Positions 1 through 12,137 of a stretch of 64,000 bases of DNA are shown here, one piece after another. Position 1 is the first letter of the stretch. Each line of letters begins with the position of its first letter. The notes beneath the pieces were generated by a model. That model was given only the letters and a program-made list of their open reading frames with translations, did no database searches and had not been told where the DNA came from. The stretch spans positions 24,893,001 to 24,957,000 of the forward strand of contig NC_083388.1 of the NCBI RefSeq assembly GCF_031755915.1, given 5' to 3'. Source of the DNA: Ziziphus jujuba. Its lineage: Eukaryota > Streptophyta > Magnoliopsida > Rosales > Rhamnaceae. A program made the position numbers and the translations under genes.

Positions 1-572
1 ACTGATTTTTTTTAACGGTTCTTATTCGTAGCTATTCATCCCTACTGAAACCATTGCTAATGCGGCAATTATTTATTTAATGGGTGACATTAATTATTAT
101 TATTATTATTATTATTATGAAGTGAAAATCTTTTATGGGAAAATAAATCCTTCAGAGGTGGCCAATAAAATTGTTACGTGATAGACGTAAATCACACTTG
201 TGTTCAGTGATAAATAACATTTTTCTTTTTTTCTTTTTTTTTTTGAAGAAAATTTGTGTTTCCCCTCCTTTTTCATATTAATTAATTAGCGTATATAATA
301 TGATTTAATTATTCTAGCATCTTCATTTTTAAAATTTGGCATTGTATGAGTTCTCCAATGGTACATATAAATGTGAATGTTAAACTTTAATATTGCACTC
401 CAGTAACAAATGATAAAAAATGATAATGAAAAATTATAAATTTTATCAAACGGTGATGAGATCCATTTTTTACCAACAAAAAATAAAATAATAATACAAA
501 GGTTATGGGATCCACTTACTTTATTATTGTGGGATCCAATGCTAAATTTGGTATTTAAAATTGCACCTTACA
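1..572. other. Non-coding flank, diverged copy of 8891-9420
   Basis: No gene is seen. The stretch resembles 8891-9420 in order and wording: both hold 'cgtagctattcat', a TTA microsatellite (here about 92-118), 'aatttgtgttt.cccct', 'attaattagc' and a 'gtgggatccaatgc' block. It therefore looks like a duplicated intergenic segment of the GLP array. The last few bases before copy A ('accttaca') resemble the GLP exon 1 wording 'accttgca', which suggests that the rest of that GLP copy was deleted here. Confidence 0.55.
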
Positions 573-3500
573 TGTCAGGACTCGTCCAAGATCCCTCACT
601 AGAACCCTAGACAAGCCTTGATTCCAGGAAAATCCTACCGAACCTTCCAATGGAAAATTCGGCAAAACCTCCCCTAAGGGTTGAACTTACCACAAATTCC
701 CTACACTAAAAACACATTTCTATATAAATACCGCCTTATTCCTCCACTTTACTACAATTTAATTCCACAATAAACAGCACTTTCATAAATTAAATAGGGA
801 ACTAATGCAGTATTTAATAAAATATATCCAATACAGTATACAGAGCATCATAGGGTACAATTAAGTATGGAAGTTATACAATAAAGGATGGAAAGAAATA
901 TTATAATAGAAATAAATGAAAAGAAAGAGAACTCCTCGAAATACGACAGCAACGAAGGTCAAGCTCGCTCCGGACGAATGTCTACCAATCCTTGTACCTA
1001 GGGAAACGGATTTAAAAAATATGAGATGCTAATCATCTCAGTGAGTGACCCTATCTACTGTACAATTATAATAGTATTGATAATCATAGTTCACTTGATT
1101 AATTAATAATAAATAAGTAATTAAATACTAATTAATTGAAAATAATATTTTCTCTCAAAACCCTCATCATTCACTCCGTTGGAAAGGTTCCCTTTTTAAA
1201 ACATTTTCGTAAAACCCCATTTTTTATGCCCCAAAAATCAAGGAATAATTAATTTAATAAATCATTAAATAATCCAAATACGAATAAAATATAATAAAAT
1301 AAATTTAGAATACTTGCATTAAAGAAATATAACATAAAAGTGAAATTCAATATATAATTCATAAAATTTGATTTAATAAACTAAAATAAACAGTGTTAAA
1401 AATATAATTTAAATAATTACAAACAATCATGTAAAATAAATGGTAAAAATATATTATAAAATTCATTTTGAAATATTCAATCAATCTATATAATAAAAAT
1501 ATACCAAGATACATTTTAAAAACATTAATTTAAAATAAGTGACATAAAATATGAATAAATACATTTTAGAAAATACTAATTGGAAATAGGTAAATAAACA
1601 AATTAAATACATTTAATTTAAATACGGCTTTAAAACTTTAGGATTTCAAATTTATATCAGAAAAATAATACTTGACCCATCACACTATATACCAGTGATG
1701 TCCTACGATACCCAGCGTCCTGAGCACCGTCCAGTGGGAGGTTAAAGAGAGAAATTTGCATAAGGTCACTTCGGCATACCTACAACACCGCTGCTTAAAC
1801 CGTCAACCTGGCCATGGAGGGGGGTGGCTTATGGCCAATATCAAACTTGCCTGCCATCGGTCCGATAGCAACTCACGGGAAACATTATAACTTGCACGCT
1901 CATCCATATACACAGTACAGAACACCAGCACTGTATGAGTGCGTCTAACAAATAACCATATTGTTTTAAAAATAACAATTTTTCCAAAACTCACCGTGGG
2001 AATCATACCATTTTTCAAATTCATAATCCCACATTTTTCTTTAATATCACCAGCATAAATCCATCGATAATATATAATTTTTTCCATACCATAAAATCCA
2101 CCATATAATATTTTAAGTGCAAAAATATATATTTTGAAAGCACCATAACTTAAACCAATATTTTTCTTGAAATCTTTAAAATCAAATCATGCCAAAAATA
2201 TTATTAAAACGACATGAAATTCATATATTCTTAAAATAATGTAAACGCATTTGTTATGCATTATAAAATCAACATCAAACTCAACAATAATTAATTAAAA
2301 ACCTTAAACCATAATTCCTTCAAAATCCCAAATACATTTTTGGCAACAACACATATATTAAAACCATCATAAATAGGCATTGTAAACTTAAATGAAAATT
2401 TCTTCAAATATTAAAATTCACATGAAAGCATTTCTAATTACACAATATTCCAACAATAAAATTTAACATTTATTAACAAAATCCCATATCTATAAAATCC
2501 TTGAAATCAAAATATTTTTTGATGCACAAATAATTATAATTCATTCAATTTTGGCATCAAAATTCCAAATATAAATTTACTAAATATTCAACACATAAAA
2601 CATATTCTTCAAATAACCAATTAACACAAAATATATATATATATTTTAACATCCCAAAGTAATTTTGAAGGTGGGTCACTCACCTTAAGCACGTGTATTA
2701 ATCGAGATCTTCTGAAGGATCAACTCCACTACCCACACGTGCATCTAAAATATCCACAATACACAAAACTAATTATTTTAATATTTTAATCGGTAACTCC
2801 CAAATGGGTATCCGGGGAGCTAATACAAACGACAACCAAAATTTACGAGTGATATACCAAATCGAAGCTTGTGAAACAAAGAATATGAATCTGGTCTTAC
2901 TTTTCAGAGATCGAACCCGAGGTGGCCGGAATCTCATCGGAAAGGTGTCGGGTTTTGTATCCTCGGATCTCACAAACTGCCGTGACTTGGAGGAAACCGA
3001 CCTCAGATCTGGGTTCAGGGGGTCAGAATTAGTGGGAAAGGATGGGCGGTGCAATTGGAAACTCGTCGGAAAGTCGATTTCCCGATGAGCCGCCGTGGTC
3101 ACCGGAACTCCGTCATTGCCGGTGGCTCGTCCGATAGCCACTGGTCATGATTTTTGGAGGAAATGTAGATCGGAGGATGGGCAAATGGATGGGACCAGCG
3201 GTGATGCAAACGGAGGCCGGATCGAAGAGAAATCTGGGTTTGAAGCAATCGGCACCGCCGCCGAAAAAAAGTCTCGATCTGGGTGCATCGGATGTCGGTT
3301 GGCTGTGATTTTTGGCTGGCCGGCTGGTTTTCAGGTGGGTGTCAAGGTGGGGTGGCGTATTTACTGTTCTGGTGGTCGAAAATGGGTGAACGGCGGTTGA
3401 CCGATGGTGGTCTTTTCTCTCTCCCTCCTGCCCCCTCTCTCTATCTCTCTTTCTCTCTGGTCGCACGGCTCACACACTGTTTGAGCCAATAAGAAGCCAT

Positions 3501-3985
3501 CCCTTGGGTGCCACTATGTACTCATGGGAAAGGATGAGGGCTTGACAAGTGGCGCACATTTTTCACAATAACACCATTTAATTAAAAATAATATAAAATA
3601 ATACTGTATCAGAAAAACTTTACAAGTCCATAACTTTTTAATCGGGTGTCCAAATTAGGCGTGCCACTAGTTTATAGACTCATATTGACGATTAATTTAC
3701 AACCATGCAAGAGTCAAATCAAAATTCCACATAGATAAAAAGTCAAACTTGACACCTTTGGATATATTGGACCGCAACTTGCCTTGCACATAACTTTCAA
3801 ACGGTAGCTCTGATTTTGATGTGCTACTAGTCTACGAACTTGAAATGATACGTACTTTGAAATGGTGCCCTGATCAACGTAAAATTCCATCCAGAACAAA
3901 AAGTCAAAATTTTGACCATCTCAGTCAACGATCAACCTCGATCAATGTGCAAAAATTTCGATGTACTTTGGGATGGGGTGTTACA
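573..3985 (-). mobile_element. Solo LTR-like repeat, copy A
   Basis: This is a 3413-bp unit on the minus strand. On the plus strand it opens with 'tgtcaggactcgtcc' and closes with 'ggatggggtgttaca', the reverse complement of the TGTAACACCCC...GTCCTGACA termini shared by copies A-H. The flanks are ttaca (568-572) and ttgca (3986-3990), a 5-bp target-site duplication with one mismatch. A GC-rich block at about 2900-3400 is flanked by AT-rich sequence and includes a CT-rich tract near 3415-3460. No coding domain, primer site or polypurine tract is visible. The TG/CA ends and 5-bp duplication fit a solo LTR of a long-LTR retrotransposon. Short ORFs inside are not convincing genes. Confidence 0.8.
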
Positions 3986-4018
3986 TTGCATTTTGGAGAA
4001 ACTTGTCTAAAACTTGTA
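3986..4018 (-). pseudogene. Germin-like gene start-codon stub between copies A and B
   Basis: This is a 33-bp island of host DNA. Its minus strand reads ATG CAA (ATG at 3991-3989) preceded by a leader resembling the one upstream of the GLP start at 19211-19213 ('ttgcattttacgg') and of the one near 40600. Copy A cuts the reading frame immediately after codon 2, and copy B cuts the leader. The rest of the coding sequence is absent on the left side of copy A. The assignment rests on similarity to the paralogous starts in this window. Confidence 0.6.
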
Positions 4019-7000
4019 TGCAACATCCCGTCCCAAAGTACGTCAGAATTGTTGCACTTTGATTGAGTTTGACCGTTGACCAAGGGGTCAAAATGTTGAC
4101 TTTTTGTTCTGGATGGAATTTTACATTGATGAAGGCACCATTTCAAAGTAGGTATTTTCCTGAGTTTGTAGACTAGTAGCACGTTGAAATCGGAGCTACC
4201 GTTTGAAAGTTATGAGTAAAACAAGTTGAGGTCCAAATTGTCCAAGGGGTGCCGGAGTTGACTTTTTGTTCGTGCAAAGTTGAGCTTTAACTCATATATG
4301 GTTGTGAAGTACTCATCAATACAAGTTCATAAACTAGTGGCACGCTCAATTTGGACATGTGGTTTGAAAGTTACGAACCTGTGAGGTTTTTTCGAGACAG
4401 CATTTACTATTCATGGATCTGTATGTGTGTGAACAATGATACCATGTGTCATAAAAATTGGACCCACCTGTGAGTGCACAATGGCACCCATGGGCATTTT
4501 GACTGGTTGAGAAGGGGAGGGAGGAGAGAGAAGGAGAAGGAGAAGAGAGAAAGAGAGAGAAAAAGGGGAAGGACCGGCCAGCCCCCGTTCACCCATTTCC
4601 GGCCACCAGAATAGTACACCCACAACCCCACCTTGATGCCCACCTGAAAACCAGCCTGTCAGCCAAAAATCACGGCCAACCGACCACCGACGCGCCCGGA
4701 TCGAGACTTTTTCGGGCAGCGGCTCCGATTGCTTCAAACCCAGATTTCTCCCTGATCCGGCCTCTGTTTGCCTCACCGCCGGTCCCATTCATTCACCCAT
4801 CCTCCGATCTGCATTTCCTCCAAAAATCACGACCAGTGGCCACCGGATGCGCCGCCGGAGGTGATGGGTTCCGGTGAACACGGCGGCTCGTCGGGAAATC
4901 AACTTTCCGACGAGTTTCCAGTTGCACCGCCCATCCTTTTCCACTAGTTTTGACCCCTCGAACCCAGATTTGAGGTCTGTTTCCTCCAACTCGCGGCGGT
5001 TTATGAGATCCGAGGATCCAAAACTCGACACCTTTCTGACAAGATTCTGGCCACCTCGGGTTTGATCTCCGGAAAGTGAGACCAGATTCGTAATCCTTGT
5101 TTCACAAGCTTCAATTTAGTATATTACTCGTAAATTTTGGTTGTCGTTTGTGGTCGCTACCCGGGTACCCATTTGGGAGTTATCCGATTAAAATATTAAA
5201 ATAATTAGTTTTGCGTATTGTGGATATTTTAGGTGCACGTGTGGGTAGTAGATTTGATCCTGTAGAGGATCTTGATTGATACACATGCTTGAGGTGAGTG
5301 ACCCACCTTCAAAATTATTTTGGAATGTTAAAATATATATATTTTGTGTTAATTGGCTATTTGAAGAATATGTTTTATGTGTTGAATTTATTATGCGCGA
5401 GCAAGGTGTTTTCATGTAATTAATTGTATTTGGATTTTAATATTATTTTTGGGCATGTTCGATTTTAAATATTTCAAGAAAAATATTGGTTTAAGTTTAG
5501 TGCTTTCAAATTATATAATTATGCCCTTGAAATATTATTTGATTGATTTTATGATTTGGGGAAAAGTTATTTGTATAATATTATTGGTGGATTTATACCG
5601 GAGATATTAAAGAAATAATGTGGGATTGTGAATTTGAAAAATTGTATGATTCCCACGGTGAGTTTTGGAAAAATTATTATTTTTTAAATAATATGGTTAT
5701 TTATTTTAGACGCACTCATACAGTACTGGTATTCTGTATTGTGTATGTGGATGACCGCGCAAGTTATAATGTCTCCTGTGAGTTGCCATCGGACCGAAGG
5801 CAGGCAAGTTTGATATTGGCCATAAGCCGCCCTCCTCCATGGCTGGGTTGACGGTTTAAGCAGTAGCGCTGTTGGGACGCCGAAGCGACCGTATGCAAGT
5901 TTCTCTCATTAACCTCCCATCGGACAGTGCTCGGGACGCTGTGTAACAGCCCAGTACCACCCGCATCAAGATGTTGTCCTCTTTGGTCCAGGGTTCACTC
6001 CCTCTCTACGCCCTGGCCTCAAGGTTTTGTCAAAACACATATTGAAGGGAGAGGTATCTACAGCCTTATAAAGACCGCTTCGTGCCCCTCTCCAACCGAT
6101 GTGGGATGTTACAATCCTCCCCCCTTGGGGCTCAACGTCCTCGATGGCACATCGATCCGGGTCCGGCTCTGATACCACTGTAACAGCCCAGTACCACCCG
6201 CATTAAGATATTGTCCTCTTTGGCCCAGGGTTCACTCCCTCTCTCCCCCCAGCCTTAAAGTTTTGTCAAAACGCGTCTTGAAGGGAGAGGTATCCACAGC
6301 CTTATAAAGACCGTTTCGTGCCCTTCTCCAACCGATGTGGGATGTTACACGCTGGGTATCATAAGACATCACTGGTATATAGTGTGGTGCGTCAAATATT
6401 ATTTTTCTGATATAAATTTCAAATCCTAAAGTTTTAAAATCGTATTTAAATTAAATGTATTTAATTTGTTTTATCACCTATTTTCAATTAGTATTTTTCT
6501 AAAATGTATTCATTCATATTTTATGTCACTTATTTTAAATTAATGTTTTTAAAATGTATCTTGCCATATTTATATTATTTAGATTGATTGAATATTTCAA
6601 AATGAATTTTATAATATATTTTTACCATTTATTTTACATGATTGTTTGTAATTATTCAAATTATATTTTTGACACTGTTTATTTTAGTTTATTAAATCAA
6701 ATGTTATAAATTATGTATTGAATTTCACTTTTATGTTATATTTCTTTAATGCAAGAATTCTAAATTTATTTTATTATATTTTATTCGTATTTGGATTATT
6801 TAAATTTTTATTAAATTAATTATTCCTTGATTTTTGGGGCATAAAATATTGGATTTTGCGAAAATGTTTTAAAAGGGGAACCTTTCCAACGGAGTGAATG
6901 GTGAGGGTTTTGAGAGAAAATATTATTTTCAATTAATTATTAATTATTTACTTATTTATTCTTAATTATTCAAGTGTACTATGACTATCATTGCTATTAT

Positions 7001-7494
7001 AATTGTATATTAGATAGGGTCACTCACTGAGATAATTAGCATCTCATATTTGTAAATCTGTTCCTCTAGGTACAAACATTGATAAACGTTCATCCGAAGT
7101 GAGCTTGATCTTCGTTACTGTCGTATTTCAAGAAATTATCTTTCTTTTCATTTATTTCTATTGTAATATTTCTTTCCATCCTTTGTTGTGTAACTTTCAT
7201 ACTTAATTGTACCCTATGATGCTCTGTACACTGTATTGGATATATTTTATTAAATACTGCATTAGTTCCCTGTTTAATTTATGGAAGTGCTGTTTATTGT
7301 GGAATTAAATTGTAGTAAAGTGGAGGAATAAAGCGGTATATATATAGAAGTGTGTTTTCAGTGCAAGGAATTTGTGGTAAATCCAACCCTTAGGGGAGGT
7401 TATGCCGGATTTTCCATTGGAAGGTCCGGTAGAGTTTCTCTGGGATTAGGGCTTGTCTAGGGTTCCGGTGATGGATCTTGGACGGGTCCTGACA
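4019..7494 (+). mobile_element. Solo LTR-like repeat, copy B
   Basis: This plus-strand copy begins TGCAACATCCCGTCC and ends GGACGGGTCCTGACA, flanked by a perfect 5-bp duplication TTGTA (4014-4018 and 7495-7499). The gross length is 3476 bp. Removing the nested TRIM and its duplication leaves about 3063 bp, close to copies C and E. It is closely similar to A and H, sharing for example 'ggtgagtgacccacc' near 5294 and 'gggtcactcactgaga' near 7018. It has no internal retroelement domain. It lies head to head with copy A only 33 bp away, so the two form a large imperfect inverted repeat. Confidence 0.85.
5942..6349 (-). mobile_element. TRIM element with 171-172 bp LTRs
   Basis: This is a terminal-repeat retrotransposon in miniature, complete at 408 bp. 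The LTRs are 5942-6113 and 6179-6349, both ending TGTAACA...TGTTACA. The 65-bp internal region holds, on the minus strand, the tRNA-Met-type primer site GGTATCAGAGCC (beside the right LTR) and a GGGGGGAGGAT polypurine tract (beside the left LTR). A perfect 5-bp duplication CGCTG flanks it (5937-5941 and 6350-6354), which shows insertion into copy B. It has no coding capacity, as is typical for TRIMs. The core wording 'cccacatcggttgga' is shared with the TRIM at 7611-8239, so they are related subfamilies. Confidence 0.9.
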
Positions 7495-7610
7495 TTGTAG
7501 TTTTAAGTTTTTGGTAGTACAATGCTAATTGAGGGATGAGAAATCCTAGTGGAAAACATGGCTATTTACAGAGGCGAAATCAGTAAATTAGTCTTTGCAT
7601 CCATTAAAGC
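7495..7610 (-). promoter_or_regulatory. Remnant 5' flank/promoter of the first germin-like copy
   Basis: Read on the minus strand this is the upstream region of the GLP stub at 3986-4018. It matches the region upstream of the GLP pseudogene at 39685-40602, sharing 'gagggatgagaaatc' and 'aaaacatggctattta'. The position equivalent to the TATA box reads TGTAAATAG here instead of TATAAATAG, so it is probably weakened. Copy B separates it from the start codon. Confidence 0.5.
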
Positions 7611-8239
7611 TATGAGATCCCACATCGATTGAAAAGGGGAACGAAGCACTCCATATAAGTGGGTGTGGATACCTTTCCCTTGAGAGACCTTTTAAAACCT
7701 TGAGGGCTGGGTTGTAGGAGAATTCCCCAGGTCCAAAGAGGATAATATCTCATGCGGGTGGTCTGAGCTGTCACAGATGGTATCAGAGCCAGTACCCGGA
7801 TTGGTGTGCCAGCGAGGACGCGGGGCTCCAAGGGGGGAGGATTGTGAGATTTCACATTGGTTGAAAAGGGGAACAAAGCACTCCATATAAGTGGGTGTGG
7901 ATACCTTTCCCTTGAGAGTCCTTTTAAAACCTTGAGGGCTGAGGTATAAGAGGATTCCTCAGGTCCAAAGAGGACAATATCTCATGCGGGTGGTTTGGGC
8001 TGTCACAGATGGTATTAGAGTTAGTACCTGGATCGGCGTGCTAGCGAGGACGCTGGGCCCCAAGAGGGGAGGATTGTGAGATCCCACATCGGTTGGAAAG
8101 GGGAACGAAGCACTCCATATAAGTGGGTGTGGATACCTTTCTCTTAAGAGGCCTTTTAAAACCTTGAGGGTTGGGTTGTAAGAGGATTTTCCAGACCCAA
8201 AGAGGACAATATCTCATGCGGATGGTTTGGGCTGTCACA
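7611..8239 (+). mobile_element. Tandem TRIM (three LTRs, two internal regions)
   Basis: Three 165-bp LTRs (7611-7775, 7843-8007, 8075-8239) alternate with two internal regions of 67 bp. Each LTR begins TGTGAGATCCCACATC, or TATGAGATCCC in the first, and ends GCTGTCACA. Each internal region starts with the primer site TGGTATCAGAGCC, or a one-base variant in the second, and ends with a GGGGAGGAT polypurine tract. The flanks are aaagc (7606-7610) and aaagt (8240-8244), a 5-bp duplication with one mismatch. The LTR-int-LTR-int-LTR layout fits unequal recombination between two copies or a multimeric insertion. It has no coding capacity. It sits in the GLP 5' flank. Confidence 0.9.
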
Positions 8240-8865
8240 AAAGTTGATAGGAAAATTGAAAAATCTCCACTCAATGGCTATCAATTTAGTATTAATCAGT
8301 TAAGGTAGAACCATTCTTCAACCGCTACATGCATACAGGTACACTTTTTTTTTTTTTCTTTTGTAAATTGATTTTCTCATGACCTTATGCTTTTAGCATT
8401 AAAAATTTTTCCTTTGCCATATAGAAATGATCCTCTTTCCTTCTTACACGTAACTTACCTTTTCCTTTAGATTTATATTTGTAGTCATTAATTTGGTTAC
8501 TTTAACTAGAAGCTGAATCTTATTGAGCTACGGGCTATCTCAGCGCCATGCATTTTCAGCACTGTATATGGTTTGGACTAAATATTTATGCAATATTATT
8601 GCTATGGGCTCCTTTAATTAATTCAGCTGAACAAATACTTAACTTTATTTGGTGGTTCGAAATCATATATAATTTAATCTAAATATTTAAGCTGTAATTG
8701 CTGGGAAATTACGCAATTGATAAATCTTGATTCAAGTAAATTGTCTTAGATTGATTACTTGATCACATGGTTAATTAGACCTTATAACCCGTTAACAAAA
8801 TCATAATAAAATAAAACTAAAAGCACTCATCAACAATACAATATTTTGGTTCCTGCGGATTGCTT
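8240..8865. other. Intergenic 5' flank of the germin-like array
   Basis: No gene is seen. The wording parallels 19360-19600 and 40860-41120: 'ctcatgaccttatgct', 'tttgccatatagaaat' and 'actagaagctgaat'. This is duplicated non-coding DNA upstream of each GLP copy. Confidence 0.55.
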
Positions 8866-8890
8866 CCCCCCCCCCCCCCCCCCCCCCCCC
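8866..8890. repeat. Poly(C) homopolymer, 25 nt
   Basis: An uninterrupted run of 25 C in an otherwise AT-rich flank. At the equivalent place near the window start (about 6-13) the paralogous copy has a short T run instead. Confidence 0.95.
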
Positions 8891-10192
8891 GTTCTTAATC
8901 GTAGCTATTCATGCCTAGTGAAACCGTGGCTAATGTGGCAATTTTTAATTTGTTACATTTATTATTATTATTATTATTAAATAAAAACATGTTATGGAAA
9001 AATATATCTTTTAGAGGTAGCCAATTAAATTGTTACTGTTATATATGCAAATCCCACTTGTGCTTCATAAATAGTAATAAATAGCATTTTTCTAGATATT
9101 GTTGTATTATTTTTAAAGAAAATTTGTGTTTGCCCTTCTTTTGCATATCAATTAATTAGCTTGTATAATATAATTTAATTATTCACTTCATTTCTAATTT
9201 ATAAATGTCATTATTAGAGTTTTAGCATTGCATTTTAATAACAAGTAATTTGAAATTATAAATTTTATTAAATGATAATAGGATCTAGTTTATATTAACA
9301 AAAGAAAAAAGTAATATTTAACTCAATAAAAGGTTATGGGACCCACTTACTCTATTGTTGTGGGATCCAATGCCAAATATAGTGTTTGAACTTGGCATTG
9401 CCAACATTTTTGCTCCCCATTGGAGATACAGATAGAGAAGCAATAATATATTTTAGCAATGGCATTGCCCAAAACGGCATATAATTGGAGACACTTTTAG
9501 ATTTTGAAGCTTGTAGAAAATTACAAATAAATAATTGTACTCATTGTTTCATATAAGTTTTTCTATAACGACATTTGATTTTTGTGTTACAATCCATGCA
9601 CTAGATATGAAGGGTGAAGAGAATATTCTTTGGAGTATTTTTTTTAGTTAATATATATAATAATTCCTAAATTAAAATAATTTTATTTGTATGCTCTTCA
9701 CATCCATACTTATGAGGTCATGGGTTATTCATTAGAATTAAAAGAGAAGCTTATTATCTGCTTCAGGTAATATCTTTATGAATAAGAATTACTATTGCGA
9801 CAACTCTTTTCAATATTGCATGTACGTAATTTCTATCTTGCGTATTAATCAATACGTTAGAATTTGGAGGACTGGCTATCACCAAATAATGTAGACTGTA
9901 TCTATGAGAGTACAAAATTTTCTTATGGTGGAATTTAATTTAGCATTCATTTCTATTGACAAAGTCTCTTAAATAATTATCACTAAATATTCTGGTACGA
10001 AATTAATATTAAAGTAATTACCAAATTAAAATCATGAATAGTAATTCCAATAAAGATGACATTCATCAATCACACCCCAAAATGATTATATGATCACGTC
10101 TTGGTAGTGTCAGACATTGTTGGATTTCTTTCCCTTTTAACTCATCTCTAGTCACGTCTAGTACATTATATTTGGAAAAGATTAAGGGATTT
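8891..10192. other. Intergenic flank, copy of 1-572 and of the GLP unit
   Basis: No gene is seen. 8891-9420 is a diverged copy of 1-572. The stretch 9560-10192 matches the flanks at 41350-42000 and 53090-53680, sharing 'gaatattctttggagta' and 'acaaagtctct'. It ends at 'agattaagggattt', the insertion site of copy C. The last five bases, gattt, are the left target-site duplication of C. Confidence 0.55.
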
Positions 10193-12137
10193 TGTAACAC
10201 TCCGTCTCGAACAACATCGGAATTTTCTTCACGTTGATCGAGGTTGATCGGGTTTGATCGCCTTTAATCGAGAGGGGTCAAAATTTAACTTTTTGATCCG
10301 AATGAAGTTTCTCTTTGACCGGGATATCATTGTAAAGTATGTATTGACCCAAGTCCATAGACTAGTAGCACGTAAAAAATGGAACTACAATTTGAAAGTT
10401 ATGGGTAAAACATGTTGAGGTTCGAACTTGCCAAGGGGTGCCGGAGTTGACTTTTTGTTCGTGCAAAATTGAGCTTTGACTCAAGCACGGTTGTGAAGTA
10501 CTTGTTGATACGAGTTCATAGACTAGTGGCACACCCAAAATGAATATGTGATTTACAAGTTACGGATCTGCAAAGTTTTTTTAATACTATATATTTTTAT
10601 ATTATTATATATATATATATATATATATTTATTTTTATTTTCTTTTTCTTTTTTTTTTCCTTTTCCCCCCAAGTGGGAAAATGCCCGTACGGGCTTATTC
10701 TTCCTTTCTTCTTCTTCTTCTTCTCCTTCTCTCTTCATTTCTCCTTCCCGTTAATCTCTCTCTCTCCCTGCTGCATCTCTTTCGGTCACCGCACGGCTAC
10801 ATGCGTTAGACAGTGTGGTGGCCCACGGATGGACCAGTCCGGGTGTTGAGTCACTGGCCGGTGGACGCGTTGGGATCGACGCCCAAAGCCGGTGGTAGGT
10901 GAGGTGGTGGTTGTCCGATTTTTCGACGGCCACCAATCCCATGGTTGGTCCTTCCTCCTGGATTTCAACCCCTGGTTACGAAAATAACCTCCATTTACCC
11001 AAATTTTGAGCCGTTTGTGAGATAGAAGAGGAGGAAATTCGGCCGAAACCTTTCGTCCACTTTCCGGCCACCTTCGGTCGAGTTGAGTCCAACAGAGATT
11101 GATAATGTATTCGTCGTCCCCTTAGCTTTCCGTTGATACCTTATTTGTAAATTTTGAATATCGTTTTGTTAGCTCCCCCGGGTACCGGGTACTATTTACC
11201 CGAATAAACTATTAATTTATTTGATCCTGTGTAATATTGTTATTCTAGAAGCACGTGTAAGTTGTAGAATTGATCCTATGGAGGATTTTGATTTGATTGC
11301 GTGCTCGAGGTGAGTGACCCACCTTCAAACTTAATTTTGGGTGTTTGATTATATGTATTTTGTGATAATTGATTATTTGAAAATGTGATATTTTATGTGT
11401 TAATTGTTTAGCAAAATTTTATTTGAAATTTTGATGGCACAATTTGAATAAATTGAAATGTATATGTGCATTAAAGCATATTTTGATTTTGATAAATTAA
11501 AGAAATTCATTTTATGAAAATTTGATATTTAAGAAATTATGATTTTAACATTTTTGATTTATTGTTGAAATTATTGTGAGTTTATTTCAAGCAATAAAAA
11601 TGCATTTATATGGATTTATGAATTTTGGAATTTTTATGTGATTTAATTATATTATGAATTTTGAGGAATTGAAGGAATATTTATTTTAAATTATTGTTAA
11701 TTTCATTGATGGATTTGAAATTGATGGAATTTGTGCGATGGATTTATGACGATGATTTATAAAGCAGTTGTGGAAAATTTATGGGTTTATTGGATGGAAT
11801 AAACCCAATGGTACTTATGAAATTTTTGAGATTTTGAAAATGTATGAATTTTATGATTTTTAGATGTATCATACACGTACTGGTGTTTTGTATATATGGA
11901 TATGATTAGCGCGCAAGTGGATGTGGTTAGTGCACAGGTGGGTGTGAGTAGTGCACAGGTGATTTATGGGGTTGTCCTGTGGTTGCCATCGGGAGAGTGT
12001 AGGCTGCCCCTCCATGGTCAGGACGCCTGTTTCTAGCGGTGCGGTGGAATGCCATGCGATCCAATGCCTGTTTCTCTCTTTAACCTTTTGTCGGGCGGTG
12101 CTTGGGACACTGGGTACCGCTGGTGCTACTGGTATAT

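Noticed and set aside
573..7494. Single 6.9-kb palindromic DNA transposon
   Set aside because: The two halves have separate 5-bp duplications and TG/CA ends, and host sequence of the germin-like gene lies between them, so they are two insertions.
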